Below are positions 10,901-22,458 of a stretch of DNA of 64,000 nt, one piece after another. The stretch's first letter is position 1; each line of letters opens with the position of its first letter. The position numbers and the translations under genes were made by a program. A model generated the notes under the pieces. That model did no database searches. It was not told the DNA's origin and saw nothing but the letters and a program-made list of their open reading frames with translations. This DNA is from Gaeumannomyces sp. JS-464 (lineage: Eukaryota > Ascomycota > Sordariomycetes > Magnaporthales > Magnaporthaceae). Where the stretch lies: the NCBI GenBank assembly GCA_002197995.1, contig NGZR01000002.1, forward strand, positions 8,122,001 through 8,186,000. Direction: 5' to 3'.

Positions 10901-13900
10901 GGACTTGTTGTCCAGGTTCTGCAGCGACGTGCTTGCCAGGCTCGCGCAGATAACGCTAGCATCGTGCAGCTCAACCAACTGCTGGAAGTTCTGCAGGAGC
11001 GGGATGTGCGCGGCCGTGAAGCGGCGAGGCAGCTGGTGCCACTTCCTTATAGATAGCTGTATGGCCTCGTCGCACACCCGTGTGAACTCGGGAAGGCCCT
11101 CCTGCTTGCTGTGCAGCTTGAGCAGAGACATGAAGGCCTGGAAGAAGGCCCTCCTCGGCGTCGGCGCGTCCATAACACCCTTGATGAGGTTGTCGAGAGC
11201 CTCGCGGTGCTCCTGGTTTGTCCACATCTCCGTGTTCCTCCACGCGCACTCGAGCAGGAGATCTTGGAAGTTCTCGTGCTTGGCAAAGTCCTGCAGAATG
11301 TCCCACTGCTGCAGCTTCTGCGCGCAGAGCACCCAGTGGTCCTCCCAGAGCATGTACTCGGCCTGGGAGAAAGGGATCACGCCCGTACGCGCCTTGATCT
11401 GGGCCGCCTCGTAGCCCTTTTGCGCCTTGTCCCACATGCCGTTCTGCTCATACGAGAGCGCCGAGTTTGTCTCGAGGAACTGGCAGCGCCTCCGCCACGT
11501 GCCGTAGAAAAGATCGTCCTCCTGCAGCAGCGCGTAAAGTTCAGTCAAGGCGTCAAGATTGCTCTCCCTAACATTGGCCGAGTCGACCTCGGGCAGGACC
11601 GCCGACTTCTCCAGCTGGCAGAGCGCCGTGTACCAGGCATCAAAGGTCTTAGCCTCGTACTTGAGCACATGCGGCGGTATCTTGCACTCGGGCCATGCCT
11701 TCGCCGCGCCCTCCAGAAGGGACTGTACTACGTTCGGCCTCTTGTCTATCTGACGCGCGTGGAAGTCCTTGGTGAGGAGCTGCACCATCCCGCGCTCGAG
11801 CTCCCCCGCTCCTCCCGGAGGGTCGCTGCCCAGTACATGGGGAACAGGGCAACCCAGAGCTGGTGCGCGAGGGCAGGGTCGGTGTGCTGCAGCTGGGACA
11901 GCGGCTCGATGATGTCGCGGACCCTCACGTCGCCGAGCTCCGCGACGAACTTGCGGTGGCGCGCCATGAGGCTGTCGTACTTGTCGTCCGCCATCGTGCT
12001 GGGCTCCCTCGGGTCCTTGGCGTAGTTGTTGAACCGCTGCGACACAGGCATGATGCGGAAGTCCTCCTGGTGCAGCTGCGTCGGCGTGTTAAGCTCGACC
12101 GCGCCCAGCAAGAGCTGCGTCGCCTGGCTGAGCCAGTACGACTCGGCCAGCGTGTCCCAGTTCTGCGACTTGATGACGTACCCGAGCCGCACCGTCGCGA
12201 CCTTGGGCAGGCTCTTGTCGAAAATGGCCATGAACCGGTTGCGCATGTCGACATCCTGCGCTCTGGTGCCGATGAGGAACGCATGCTCGAGCCGCACCGT
12301 GAGCTCGGTGTGGGCGATCTTGGGGTCTTCGTAGATGCGGATGACCAGCTCCAAGAAGCGCTGCAGCATCGTCGGGTCCTGGCGTTGCTCGAAGGACAGC
12401 ATCTTATGTAGCACAGCGCACTTCTCCTTAAGCGTAGGCCAGGTGCCCTCGGAGCGGAACACCCAGTTCTCGACCATCTTGAGAATCATGTCGCACAGGG
12501 GGATGGTCAAGGACTTGTCGACCAAGGACGCGAGCACACTAAGGAACGGCCGCCTGTTGTCGCCAAGGATCTCCATGCGCTTGGCCACGACCTCGACGGC
12601 CTTCAGGATGAGGCCGCTCTGGATCTCGAGATCGTACGGGGCCATCTCGATGACCGACGCATCAGTGGGCCGCTGGCCCATGCTGATGCTCATCTTGGCC
12701 TGGAAGTGCGAGACGTGCTCGCGGGCCAGCTTGACCTGCAGCGACTTCATGAGCGCCGGGATGTGCGGGTCGACCGACGACGGATCGCGGTTCCCGAGGA
12801 CCAGATGATGTTGATGCCCGACACATAGTTCGATGCGGCCATGGTCTCGGTCGCGATGCCGGAAAGGAAGTTGACCACCTCCGAGGACTGGCTCTCGGAT
12901 TCGCCCTCGGCGTCGGCGTCCTCCATCTGCACGTCATCAGACGGCACGGGGACGGCATCGAGGACACGCTTGATGGTTGGCCGGATGTCGCGGTCATCGT
13001 CGTACTTGGGGTCGGCCAGGTGCAGACAGTCTTGGATTTCGGGGTTCTCCGATTTGAGGCACTTCTCGAGCACCTTCTGAACCTTTTCCATATTTTTGAG
13101 GACCCATTCGTCCGACTTGGAGTTGAGGATGATGCGCACGACCTGTAGGGTGTTGATGATGTTGGTGAGGAACTTGTCGTCAAACTTCTCCTTGTCTGCG
13201 GGGTCCGCCGTCAGGATGCTGCTGGTCTTGTCACTAGCGAGAATGATCTCGGTGACGTTGGGGAAAAGATCGACGTCCAGGTCACCCCAGTACTGCGGTT
13301 GCAGCAGGTTGTACAGCAGCTGCATCGCACGCTTGCACATGTCCGTAGACGGCGGAGGCAGAGTTGGGCCCGGAGTGGAGGTCGTGTCCCTCGGCTTGGC
13401 GGACGGCAGCTGGTATCGCTCGCTCAGCTGAGCAATGAACTCGACCAAATACCGAACCATCTTTTGGCGGGCCATTGGCGGGATCAGGAACTCAGCCCTC
13501 TCGGTCCTGGTTGTCGGGGGCGACGACGTAGCCATCTCGGTCTCGAGTCTCCTCTTCTTGGTCGTCGGAGACTCCGACGGCGCACGGCTGGCTCCCAAAG
13601 ATGACTCTACGCCCTCGACGCGGCGCTTCTCCCACTCCCAGATGAGCCACATCATATTAAGGGCGAGCTTCTTGCTCTCGTTTGATGGGTTAGGCGGTGC
13701 CGCAACCTTACGCAACGACTGTATCAGGAGAAGCGCAAACTTCTCGCGGGCCTCGTAGAAGAGATTGGGGTGCTTGACAAGGAACTGGAAGATGCTCGTC
13801 ATCTGCTGCACGTTCTGGCCCTCCTCCGCGAGGATGCGGCGCGGAGCCACCGCCCAGACGGCGTTGCGATCATCTGGTCGCGTAGGACAACGCCTGGGCA

Positions 13901-16900
13901 GCACGGGAGCCAGGAGCTCTAGGGCCTGCGTTACGAGCACGCGACCCTCGTTTTGGCTCGTCTTGAGCAGCGCAAAGTAGATCTGGCTGACAATCTTGGC
14001 GGGCGTATCGTACTGCGCGATAAAGTACGAGATGACCACGTATGCAGCGTGCTTGTTGATGACATCCTCAAGACGGATGTACGCCCAGCCGAACCGGATA
14101 ATGTCCTTCCTGGCGTCCTGAAGGCTGGCGTGGTGATACTTGACCAGCATTGCCGACAGCTGCAGCACCTCCATGCGCGTGTGGTCGATGCCAGGCTGCA
14201 AGAGATCCTCTTGGGCGTCTCCCAAGTTCACCTTCCAGATCTTGCTGTTGATGGACTCGATCACGGTCCGGTCCATGAGGCGCGGGCCACCACCCTGCTC
14301 CGGCTGATCCCAGTAGCGCATTACGTCCATGGCCACGATGGGGTTGACGATGGAATGCAGCAAAAAGCGTTTGGTCTTCTGCGACGCGGCCCTCCCGGCG
14401 TACAAGTCCAGGCACCTCAGGACAATGGTCCTCCAGAACTCAATCGACTCGTTGCAGATGATGCCTTTGTAGATGTACGAAAGCAGCGTCTGCGTCATCC
14501 TGAACTCGTCGTTCGTAACGGCGTCTACCAGGCTGAAGAAGGCGTCGAGGTCCTTGGGCGCCCGCTCCAGGGACTTGGTCAGGATCCCGATGAGCTGCTC
14601 GCCGGCCTGGCTGGCGGCAAGGCGCAGCTCGGGGGGCAGATCGTTACTCCGCAGGTGCTTCTCGAGGTCCTTGCCGTTCTGCTTGAGCCAGGCGAGGTGC
14701 TCCCTCCGCTCCATCCAGGACTTTGAGTCCGGCCAACGGGAGAGCGCGTCGAGCACGTTGATGGTCTCGATGATGGCCGCATATCTAGTCTCGCGCCCGT
14801 CGTTGATGACGCTGCTGCAGGCCCGAATGAGCTCGTCGACGTGGCTGGCGGCGTGGTCCCGGATGGGCTGGCTCTCTGCGTCACGCAGCACCTGCGACAG
14901 AAAACGCCCGTATTTGATGTTGTCAATCTTGCCGAGCAGCAAAGCCCAGACCTGGTTAGGATACCGGTTGAGATACTTGTACAGCGGCGCCCGGAAGGGG
15001 CTGCAGTGGGTCCGCCGCAGCTTCTCCTCGAGGTCAAGGACGGTGTCGATAACACGCTCGAGGAACACGTCCGCGGCAGGTGGAAGCAGGTGGAAAATAT
15101 TAAAGACCGCTGCTATGACCTTCATCGTCGGGTGCTGCTCAAAGAATGTGAAGGAGATCTGCTGCAGGGACGCAGGGTCGACGAGAGACTTGGTGTGCTC
15201 CAGCAGCCGCGAGCCGATTTCCACTTTGAAGTACGACGTGAGGAGTCTGAGGAGTCTCGCCAGGTTATCCAGGCCGTGAACCGTCAGCTGCTTGGCGTTT
15301 TGGAGACTAGCCAAGACGGGCCGCAGGCCTGACTGAAGGAGCTCCTTGGGCAGCTTGTTGGTGGGCGAAAGCACGCCCTTCAAGGCATCGTTGGCGGCCT
15401 CGATGGTGGGCTTTGGCTCCTGATATAGGCACTTGAAAAACACAGACACAATCTTGGTACGATGCCTATCATTCGGGCCCTTGGCGAACTCCTCGAAGCC
15501 CATGGCCGTCTTGAGGATCTTGATGCACGACACCCTCAGGTTGACGATGTACTCGTGAGTGCGGAACTCGCCCGGTTTCCCGGCCAGAGACTCGTCGCTC
15601 GCGTCGGCCAGTGCCAGAGACTCCATGAGCAGCCTATTCAGGTGGTCGTCGAACTGGACAAAGTCGCTCTTGAGCGTCATGTAGTACGTCACGGCATCGA
15701 TGTAGCCGATCTGCACCGCAAACGGCAGCGCCCGCAGAGGCTTGCCGTAGATTGGGGCGAGCAGGCGGTCCTTGTATGGCTCAATGAGCTCCCAGACCTC
15801 AGCACCCGTGGCCTTTGCGATCGTCTCGAGCAGGCGCTTGGCTGTCTCGCGAACGTGTCGGTTCATATGCGACAGCTCGTTATTCAGCGCGTGACAGACC
15901 TGCGCCATGCGGGGAAGGCGAGGTTGCGGCTGGCCCGGCTGGCTGGGCGCCGCAAGGACATCCTCCTTCTTGATGTCCTTGGTTATCCTCCCCAAAAGAA
16001 CATCCAACGTCTCCTGTGCGGACCGGCGCGTCTTCTCGGGCAGGTCCTGGGCATGTCTTTGACCACGTGCATGAGGGCGCGGATGAAGTCCATTTGCCTC
16101 GCAGCCACAAACCCATCACCCAGGTCGACTTCGGTCAAGAGGGTGTGTATTCCGAGAGTGCCGCCCATCTTGTGAACCACTCCTCCTCGTAACACCCATG
16201 ACAGAAAGCCGAGGCCAGGTGGTTGAAGAAAGGCAGACGGCCGACCTGGCTCTCCGACCCGAAGATGATTCCGGTCGTCTTGAACACCTCGCAAATTGCG
16301 CGCTGGGCGGCAGCGCGGATGTCGGGGTGCTCTGAAGCGAGTGAGTCCAGGATCGCATCGGAGAGGACCCGTGTGTCGAGAAACAGCGGACCCTCTCCAG
16401 CTTCGACGACAAAGGAAGTGTTGGACGCGCGCTTCAGCTCCTGCAGGCCCCTGCCCACCTCGATGATTGTAAAGTGGCGGCAGATGTTCATCAAGAACAC
16501 GTCCACGTCGGCGGCGTAGTCGGGCAGAGACTGGGCAAAGAAGAGCGCCTTGAGAAGTCTCTTGAGCACATTGCACTGCTCTTCGTTTTTCTGAATGGAG
16601 CGCCTGCGGTCGTTGGACTCGAACGCCGAGAAATCGCCGTCAAGCTTCTCGCCAGTAGGTCCTGGGCCTGCAGGCGCACCTGGCGGGAGACGTCGTCTGA
16701 AAGCTGGTCGATGCCTATCCTGAGCTTCACCTGTGCGATGATGAAGTGCAGGGCGTGCTTGGTGTAATACGCATCCGACTGCTTCGATGTCTGAGGGCCC
16801 TTGCCTGGCTTCGGCACCTCCATCAGCTTTTGGATAGCGAGCTCGACGCCGATATCGACCGGGAATGCCCTGTCCTTCTTGGATCCTATAAGCCGAAGGT

Positions 16901-19745
16901 CGATGCTAGACCGGTCGTCCACGTACTGCTGGAAGGTGACGGGCAGCGCGTCCGTCATGAACTTGCGGTTCCGGCCGCCGAGCTTCCCCAGAATCCTCAT
17001 CGTAGTATGCGCGTGGAAGTGGCTGTATGGGTGCGGCTTCAGGTGCTCGAACAGGGCCGTCATCAGGTCATCTATCACTGGGGCCATGATCGGGTCTAGA
17101 TAATCCGCAGTCAGGTTGTCGACACACAGCTCGAGCGTGCGCAGCCCCTGGCCGACCAGTTCCGTGCCCGCGCGAAGGGCCACCACCAGCGGTCTCATGA
17201 GGTAACTGAGATGAGGAAGCAGGTTACTCAGACGGGCAGGCACGGTCAAGCACAGCTCGACATAGAGGTCCCGCTCGATCGGCTTCCGGGCCGCCATGAG
17301 GAGGTTATTGAGCACATCCAGGAGCATCTCGAGAAGCGGCAATATCTGCTTGTAGAGGTGCTCGAACTTTCCACCACCGATGCTCCTAAAGAGAGACCTC
17401 AGCAGGAGGAAGTAATTCATAGGCTCCTCCGCGCGGGTCGAGAGGTCGATACTCTTGGTGACGATGTCCAAGACGTGTGGGAGCAGGACCGGCTCGTTCT
17501 GGGTAGCGAACAACGTGACAGCCATGAAAGCGAGCTTGAACAACCTCAGGAGAATAGACGACTTCTTGACGTCTGCTGACCCGATGTCCTCGATGCGCTC
17601 CATCAGGAAGCGGAGCAGCATGCCGCAAAAACTCGGCGAGGTGGCTTCGCTGGCGAGGAAAAACTGGGGGATGTGGAGGAGGGCATGGTGGTCGAAGATC
17701 ATCTCGTACAACCGCGGCATCTCCTGCTGGAACACCTCGTGAAAGGTGGCCGGGTCGATGCAGTGGAAGACGGTGGCGAACGTCTCGAGGAGATCTTTCT
17801 CCTCCTTTCCACTAGAAACCATGTAGAGGTTCGCCATCTCGACCGACGACGTCGAGTTCGCGTCGGGAACAGGCTTCTCGGCCTCGTAGTACCTAAATAC
17901 ATAGGCGCCTTCTCGGAAGAGCTTGACGATGACCTGCACCTCCTCGGCAGTGAAGCCGTAGCTCACATCCTGCCAGTGCTGCGGCGCCTTGGCGGGGTCA
18001 ATGACCTGCCCAGGGTTGCAGAACTTGAGTTGGTAAAATGTGTTCTTAAGCTTCATCTCATCAGATTCTTGAACAGAAACTTGTTGTCCACGACAGGGTC
18101 CGTCCCCCTGTCACGCGGGTTCGACGTCTTGATGGGCATTGCATTAAAGATGTCGATCTCGTCCCACTCCGGACGCTGGTCCTTGTGGGCGAGATAAGTC
18201 TCCTGGGTGCCCTCCTGCTTCCGGAAGGCCTCGGACAGCTTGACCGCGTTCTCGTACTGCCTGTTCATGGCGGCAAACTTGTCCCCGATGGCGTTGAGGA
18301 TCATGATGAGGTAGTGGCGGGCATCCACCTTGTTAGGCATCTTGGCAATGCACTCGGCCATGTTCAGCAGGAGCTTCGCGCTCATAGTCTGGAAGCTCGT
18401 GCCGGGGAAGGTGTCCTGCAGGTTCTTGGTGTAGACCTCGACCGTCTTGCGGATCTGCGCCGGCGAGAGGTTGTCGCGCACGTGGTGGATGAGATCCGCC
18501 AGCATACTATACGCAAGAGGGCGCATCGTCTCGTACACGGTCAGGCCGTCGCCGATTAGGGTGCGCTCCTCAAGGAGCTCGTCAATCTTGGGCAGAAAGA
18601 TCTTCCTGAAATTAAAGTTAATAATGTGCCTGATCGCGACGAGCAGCTCCTTGCGCGCGCTAGACCGCTCGCGCGGGCAGTCCTTGAGCAGGCGCACCAC
18701 GATGTCGGGGAGCGTCGGCAGGAAGTCGGTCAGCTGCTGCGAGTACTGACGCAGCAGGTACGCCAGGAAGCTCATGGTCTTAACCTGCGCCGTGATGAAC
18801 TCGCCAAACGCGGCCCGGTTCTTGATGCCCGGGCTCACGCCCGCGAAGATGGTGCCCTTGGCGGCCGCCTCGGCGTGCGCCTGCTCCTGCGCCTTGGCCT
18901 GGAGACAGAGGACGCCCTTGATCAGGGGCACAAAGGCCTTGACGTTCTGCGGCACGGTGTTGCGGTACACCTGGAAGATGGACACGACTATTATTGGGCA
19001 CTCGGACAGCACCTTGAAAGACTGCATTCCCCGGAGCAGCGGCCTCGAGTTCTGCTGTTGGTCGAAATCAGGGGCCGGCGCCACCGGCGACGCGGGGCCC
19101 GACTGCTGGAAAGTGGTCTGTGAGCTGGACGGGGTGGACGGCCCGCCCGGGGCGCTGGCGGCAGCCGAGCCGTTGTCGAGCTGCTCGTGCACGACGCGCT
19201 CCATCTGCTGAAACAGCTCCTGGATCAGGGAGAGGAAAAGCTGGACCTTGCCGGCCATGATCTTGTGCTGGTGGCGCATGATGTCGGAGATGATCTTGAC
19301 GCACAGCGTGGCATTGTCCTCGTTGTCGGTGCGGGACGAGGCCCATCAGCAGGTCGACCACCTCGTCGGCATAGGGCTCGAAGGGCTCGGCGGGGCTCGG
19401 CGTGGTCGGCAGTCGGTGCAGGATCTCGAGGATGCAATTCCGTAGCCTCTGCTCCGGCGCGGCGCTCTGAAATATGCATGGTCCCCTCAAGACGTTGATG
19501 AAGGCGGGCATCACCCGCTTGAGGAACTGGGGGTAGATGACGAGGCCCGAGGTGTAGTGGTCCAGGGTGTCGCGAAGGTTAGTCGCAGACTCTAGCTTCT
19601 GTTTCGGGTCTGTGAATATAAGGTCAGTACGGCGCGGCAAGTCGGCTGCGCGGACCGGCAGCGAGGGGGGTCATGGGACGGGAGACGCACCCGTCTCCGG
19701 AGAGACGAGCCGCTTCACGGCCTCCTCTAGCACGCTGCCCGACAT
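7949..19745 (-). CDS. tra1: Tra1 (TRRAP) subunit of SAGA and NuA4
   Basis: Activator-binding scaffold of the SAGA and NuA4 acetyltransferase complexes, about 3,890 residues, acting in the nucleus. Exon 1 (19745-19691) encodes the N-terminus, spliced over an 81-nt intron (GTGCGT...TTCACAG) into 19609 and onward, restoring the 'NLRDTLDHY' start typical of the family. HEAT-type helical repeats fill most of the protein. The FAT region is interrupted by a long Ala/Pro/Ser-rich disordered insert (about 9640-9970). A degenerate PI3K-like domain follows (about 9120-8000) with no recognisable catalytic loop, and the FATC end is ...LWMPYL at the stop. A further small intron is possible near 8646-8698 but does not fit the frame cleanly. 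Seven single-base indels (near 19334, 18055, 16650, 16172, 16050, 12800 and 11805) break the frame while protein similarity continues on both sides. Because Tra1 is normally indispensable, I treat these as sequence errors. Confidence 0.93.
9640..9970 (-). other. low-complexity insert in Tra1
   Basis: Encodes an Ala/Pro/Ser/Thr-rich, presumably disordered segment including a run of ten alanines, between FAT-region helices and the kinase-like part. Fungal Tra1 proteins vary in length at such loops. Confidence 0.7.
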
Positions 19746-21131
19746 GGCTATGAGCTGTGCCAGTGAAGCGGATGAATTGGCCACATGGGGAGCAATCGAG
19801 AGAAAGCGCAAGCCAGAAGTGGTTGCGCAGCTATGGGCGGATGGTGGTGGTCGTGTGCGCAGGTCGGGGGGGAGGTCGACTTTTGCGAAAGCTGCAGCTT
19901 CAGCGCCGGCGCGACTTAGACGTCGCTCGATGACGCGAAGCGAGTGCGCCAACCAGCTTCAATCGCTAGGCTGGACAGGCGGATTAAAAGATAATAAGGT
20001 TTAAATGGTTCGTGATGTCGTAAAGCTCGACCCCGTAAAGCAGAATGGTGAGTAGAGGTTATGTCGGGGTTCGAGGGCTGGATGCAGTTCTGCAAAGTGT
20101 AGAGGTAGTGTCGCCTGGCACCTCGCTGAGCAACGGCCTAGAATTGATAGCTACAAGGCTCCCCACGCAAGCCACGGCCATCAAAAAAAAGTTCGAGAAA
20201 CGCGGACAGAAAGCAGCCGGGCGTTGCGGTCACCAAATCAAATTGCGCTAGGCAAGGGACTAACAATTTTCCGTGCATTAGCGCGGTGCATCCTGTCTTC
20301 CCATTGGCTGACGGAAGCCTAAAAAGCGGGATCTGGGTGGCCCCGGCGCTATTTTCTTATCGGGTCTTATCGAGGTCCCCGGAAGCTGGTCCGTGGCAAA
20401 CGGGAGATGGACGGGGACGCAAATGAAGTCGCGCCATGGCGTGGACGGAACGTTGCGGCTTTTGGAAATTATAAACTCAACCGACACCCCAGATCTCACA
20501 TGCAGAGCCGCAACCTCGCACTAACAACCAGATTACCTGTTTTGGAAAGCCAGTGCTTTTTGCAAATAGTGTCGAGGCGCTTCAGATAAATACGCACGCA
20601 GGTTGGTACACACAATGAGCTGGACAATTGCTCGTGTCGAGAAAGTTACGTCGTTGAAAGCATCATGCGGTGCAGGTCACATCATAGGAACGCGTGGTTT
20701 TCAAGAAGAGTTTTATCAAGGTGTTTCTAGACCAACCCTCTTGCGAGGGAGGACTGTCTGATAAACGTCAGAGAGTTTCTGCCCAAGGGCCTGTCCGGCC
20801 AACTAACCCAAGTGTGGGTGTATGTACACAAACGAAGGTCATGAAGAAGAGGGATATCATCCGAAAAAATTGTTCCATGCCCAATAAAAAAAATAAAAAA
20901 ATGAATGCGCTGCGCCTCCCAAAGCTTCAAAATGCTTTGTCTCACAAAAACCCTAGTTTTTTTACCCGTCCAAATGAGGAAAGAAAAAAAAAAGAAGTTC
21001 AAAAAGGGGGAATCGAAGAAGAGAAGTTTGTTACTCGTACAACAGAAGAAAAAGATGATCATAAGACGTGTGTGCTCAAGAAGTTAGGATTGAAAGGCGC
21101 CGAAACCCGTTCTGACAGCTTTGTGGACCGC
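19746..21131. other. intergenic, Tra1 promoter and LPMO 3' flank
   Basis: 1.4 kb with no recognised gene. 20870-21060 is purine/A-rich on the plus strand, that is T-rich downstream of the minus-strand LPMO gene, as expected for its 3' UTR. Confidence 0.5.
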
Positions 21132-22458
21132 TTAGGCGCGGAAGGCAGCGACCCTCCTGCCGACGGCGGCGATGGAGAGGCTGGAAGACTGGCCGGGGGT
21201 GCAGCTGGTGCCGGCGGAGAGGGGCATGACGACCGACCAGACACCGCTGCCGCAGAGCTGGTAGGAGCTGCCGCCGACGCAGTTCCACTGGCCCTCGGGG
21301 CTGCAGGCGGAGCCGGCAGCCTGAGCGCCGACGGTGGAGCCGGAGCCAGGAGCCTTTCCGGCGCCCGAGCCGGAGCCAGGGGCCTTTCCAGCACCTGAGC
21401 CAGAGCCAGAACCGGAACCGGAACCGGAACCAGAGCCGGCGCCGGCACCGGAGCCAGGAGCAGGGGCAGTGGTGGGAGCAGGCTTAGTAGGAGCAGCGGT
21501 GGAGCTGGGAGCAGGGGCGAAGACACCACCCGGAACCTTGGTAGGCTTGCCGTTGTTGCCGTTGCCGTTGCCATTACCATTACCGTTTCCGTTTCCGTTT
21601 CCGTTTCCGTTTCCGTTGCCATTTCCGTTGCCGTTACCAGAGCCAGGGTTGCCGTTGTTGCCACCGCCGCTCGCAGGCTTAGAGGGCGACGACGCGGGAG
21701 GCTGCGAGGGCTTGGAAGGCGTCGACGGGGTCGAGGGGCTGCTGCCGGCAGAGCCGCCGGGGTGCCGGCGGCGCACTGCAGCTGGATGAGCCTGTTGGCC
21801 TGGCCCATGCGCTGGACCGACTTGCCGGGGTTGGGGTACTTGTAGTCGGAGCCCTCGACCGTGTTGCAGGCGTTCTTGCCGTCGATGTTGGTGACGAGCA
21901 TGTCCGGGAGGGCGTCGTAGGCCGACTTGGAACCGCCCGAGCCCGTCAGCTCGACAGGGGCGCAGTTCATGTAGAACTCGCGGTTGCCGATGCGGTTGAG
22001 CCAGGTCCAGGCGAGCGTGGCCTTGCCGGCGGGGATGTCGCTCGGGATCGGGAACTGGAACTTGAAGGGGCTGGCGGCAGTGGCCGAGTTGCCCATGTTG
22101 CCGTCGACGTTGGCGACGCAGCCGCCCTCGATCGAGTGGATCACCTTCCAGACGGACTGCTTGGTGGGGCCTCGTCGTAGGTGATGGAGATCTGGCACGA
22201 GCCGCCGCCGTGGGTGGCCTGGCCGGTGAAGGCCAGGTTCTGCGAGGAGCCGAGGGCCATCTTAGTGGGGGTGCCGGCGTAGCCTCCAGCACCAACCTGG
22301 CAGGGGAATGCGCGGCCAGACGCAGTGTCGAGGGGACCGTTTTGCACGGCGGGCGAGCTGAAGGGCTTGGGCTCGGCCATGATCATGTGGGCGTTGGTGC
22401 CGGCAGTGGCAAAGGCCAGGATGGCGGCAAGCGCCGAGTTCTTGTTGCTGAAGTGCAT
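21132..22458 (-). CDS. AA11 lytic polysaccharide monooxygenase with C-terminal X278-like domain
   Basis: Secreted copper enzyme expected to cleave crystalline chitin oxidatively. The signal peptide is residues 1-23; cleavage gives His24 (HMIMAEP) as the N-terminal histidine-brace residue. The second copper His is in [10 protein letters not shown]. The AA11 core includes [32 protein letters not shown] and [21 protein letters not shown] long linker follows: Ser/Pro/Lys, then (Gly-Asn)n, then Gly/Ser/Ala repeats. The last 45 residues ([12 protein letters not shown]...QLCGSG.W) match the small Cys-rich X278 module attached to many AA11 enzymes, thought to bind chitin. Two frame breaks, each apparently one lost base in a four-base C run (22166-22169 and 21759-21762), separate clearly contiguous parts of the protein. 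Start is the ATG opening the signal peptide. Confidence 0.9.
21340..21660 (-). repeat. coding minisatellites of the LPMO linker
   Basis: Tandem hexamer-like units (GGAAAC/GGCAAC class) at about 21555-21650 encode alternating Gly-Asn. Units encoding Gly-Ser and a duplicated [10 protein letters not shown] block lie at about 21340-21470. Confidence 0.85.

Noticed and set aside
11111..12025. 304-residue plus-strand frame
   Set aside because: Antisense to Tra1 FAT-region codons, biased composition, no domain.
7949..19745. Reading Tra1 as a pseudogene
   Set aside because: All defects are single-base indels with full similarity between them, the gene is normally essential, and unrelated genes show the same error type.
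21334..21789. Plus-strand Pro-Glu repeat protein
   Set aside because: Antisense reading of the LPMO linker minisatellites.
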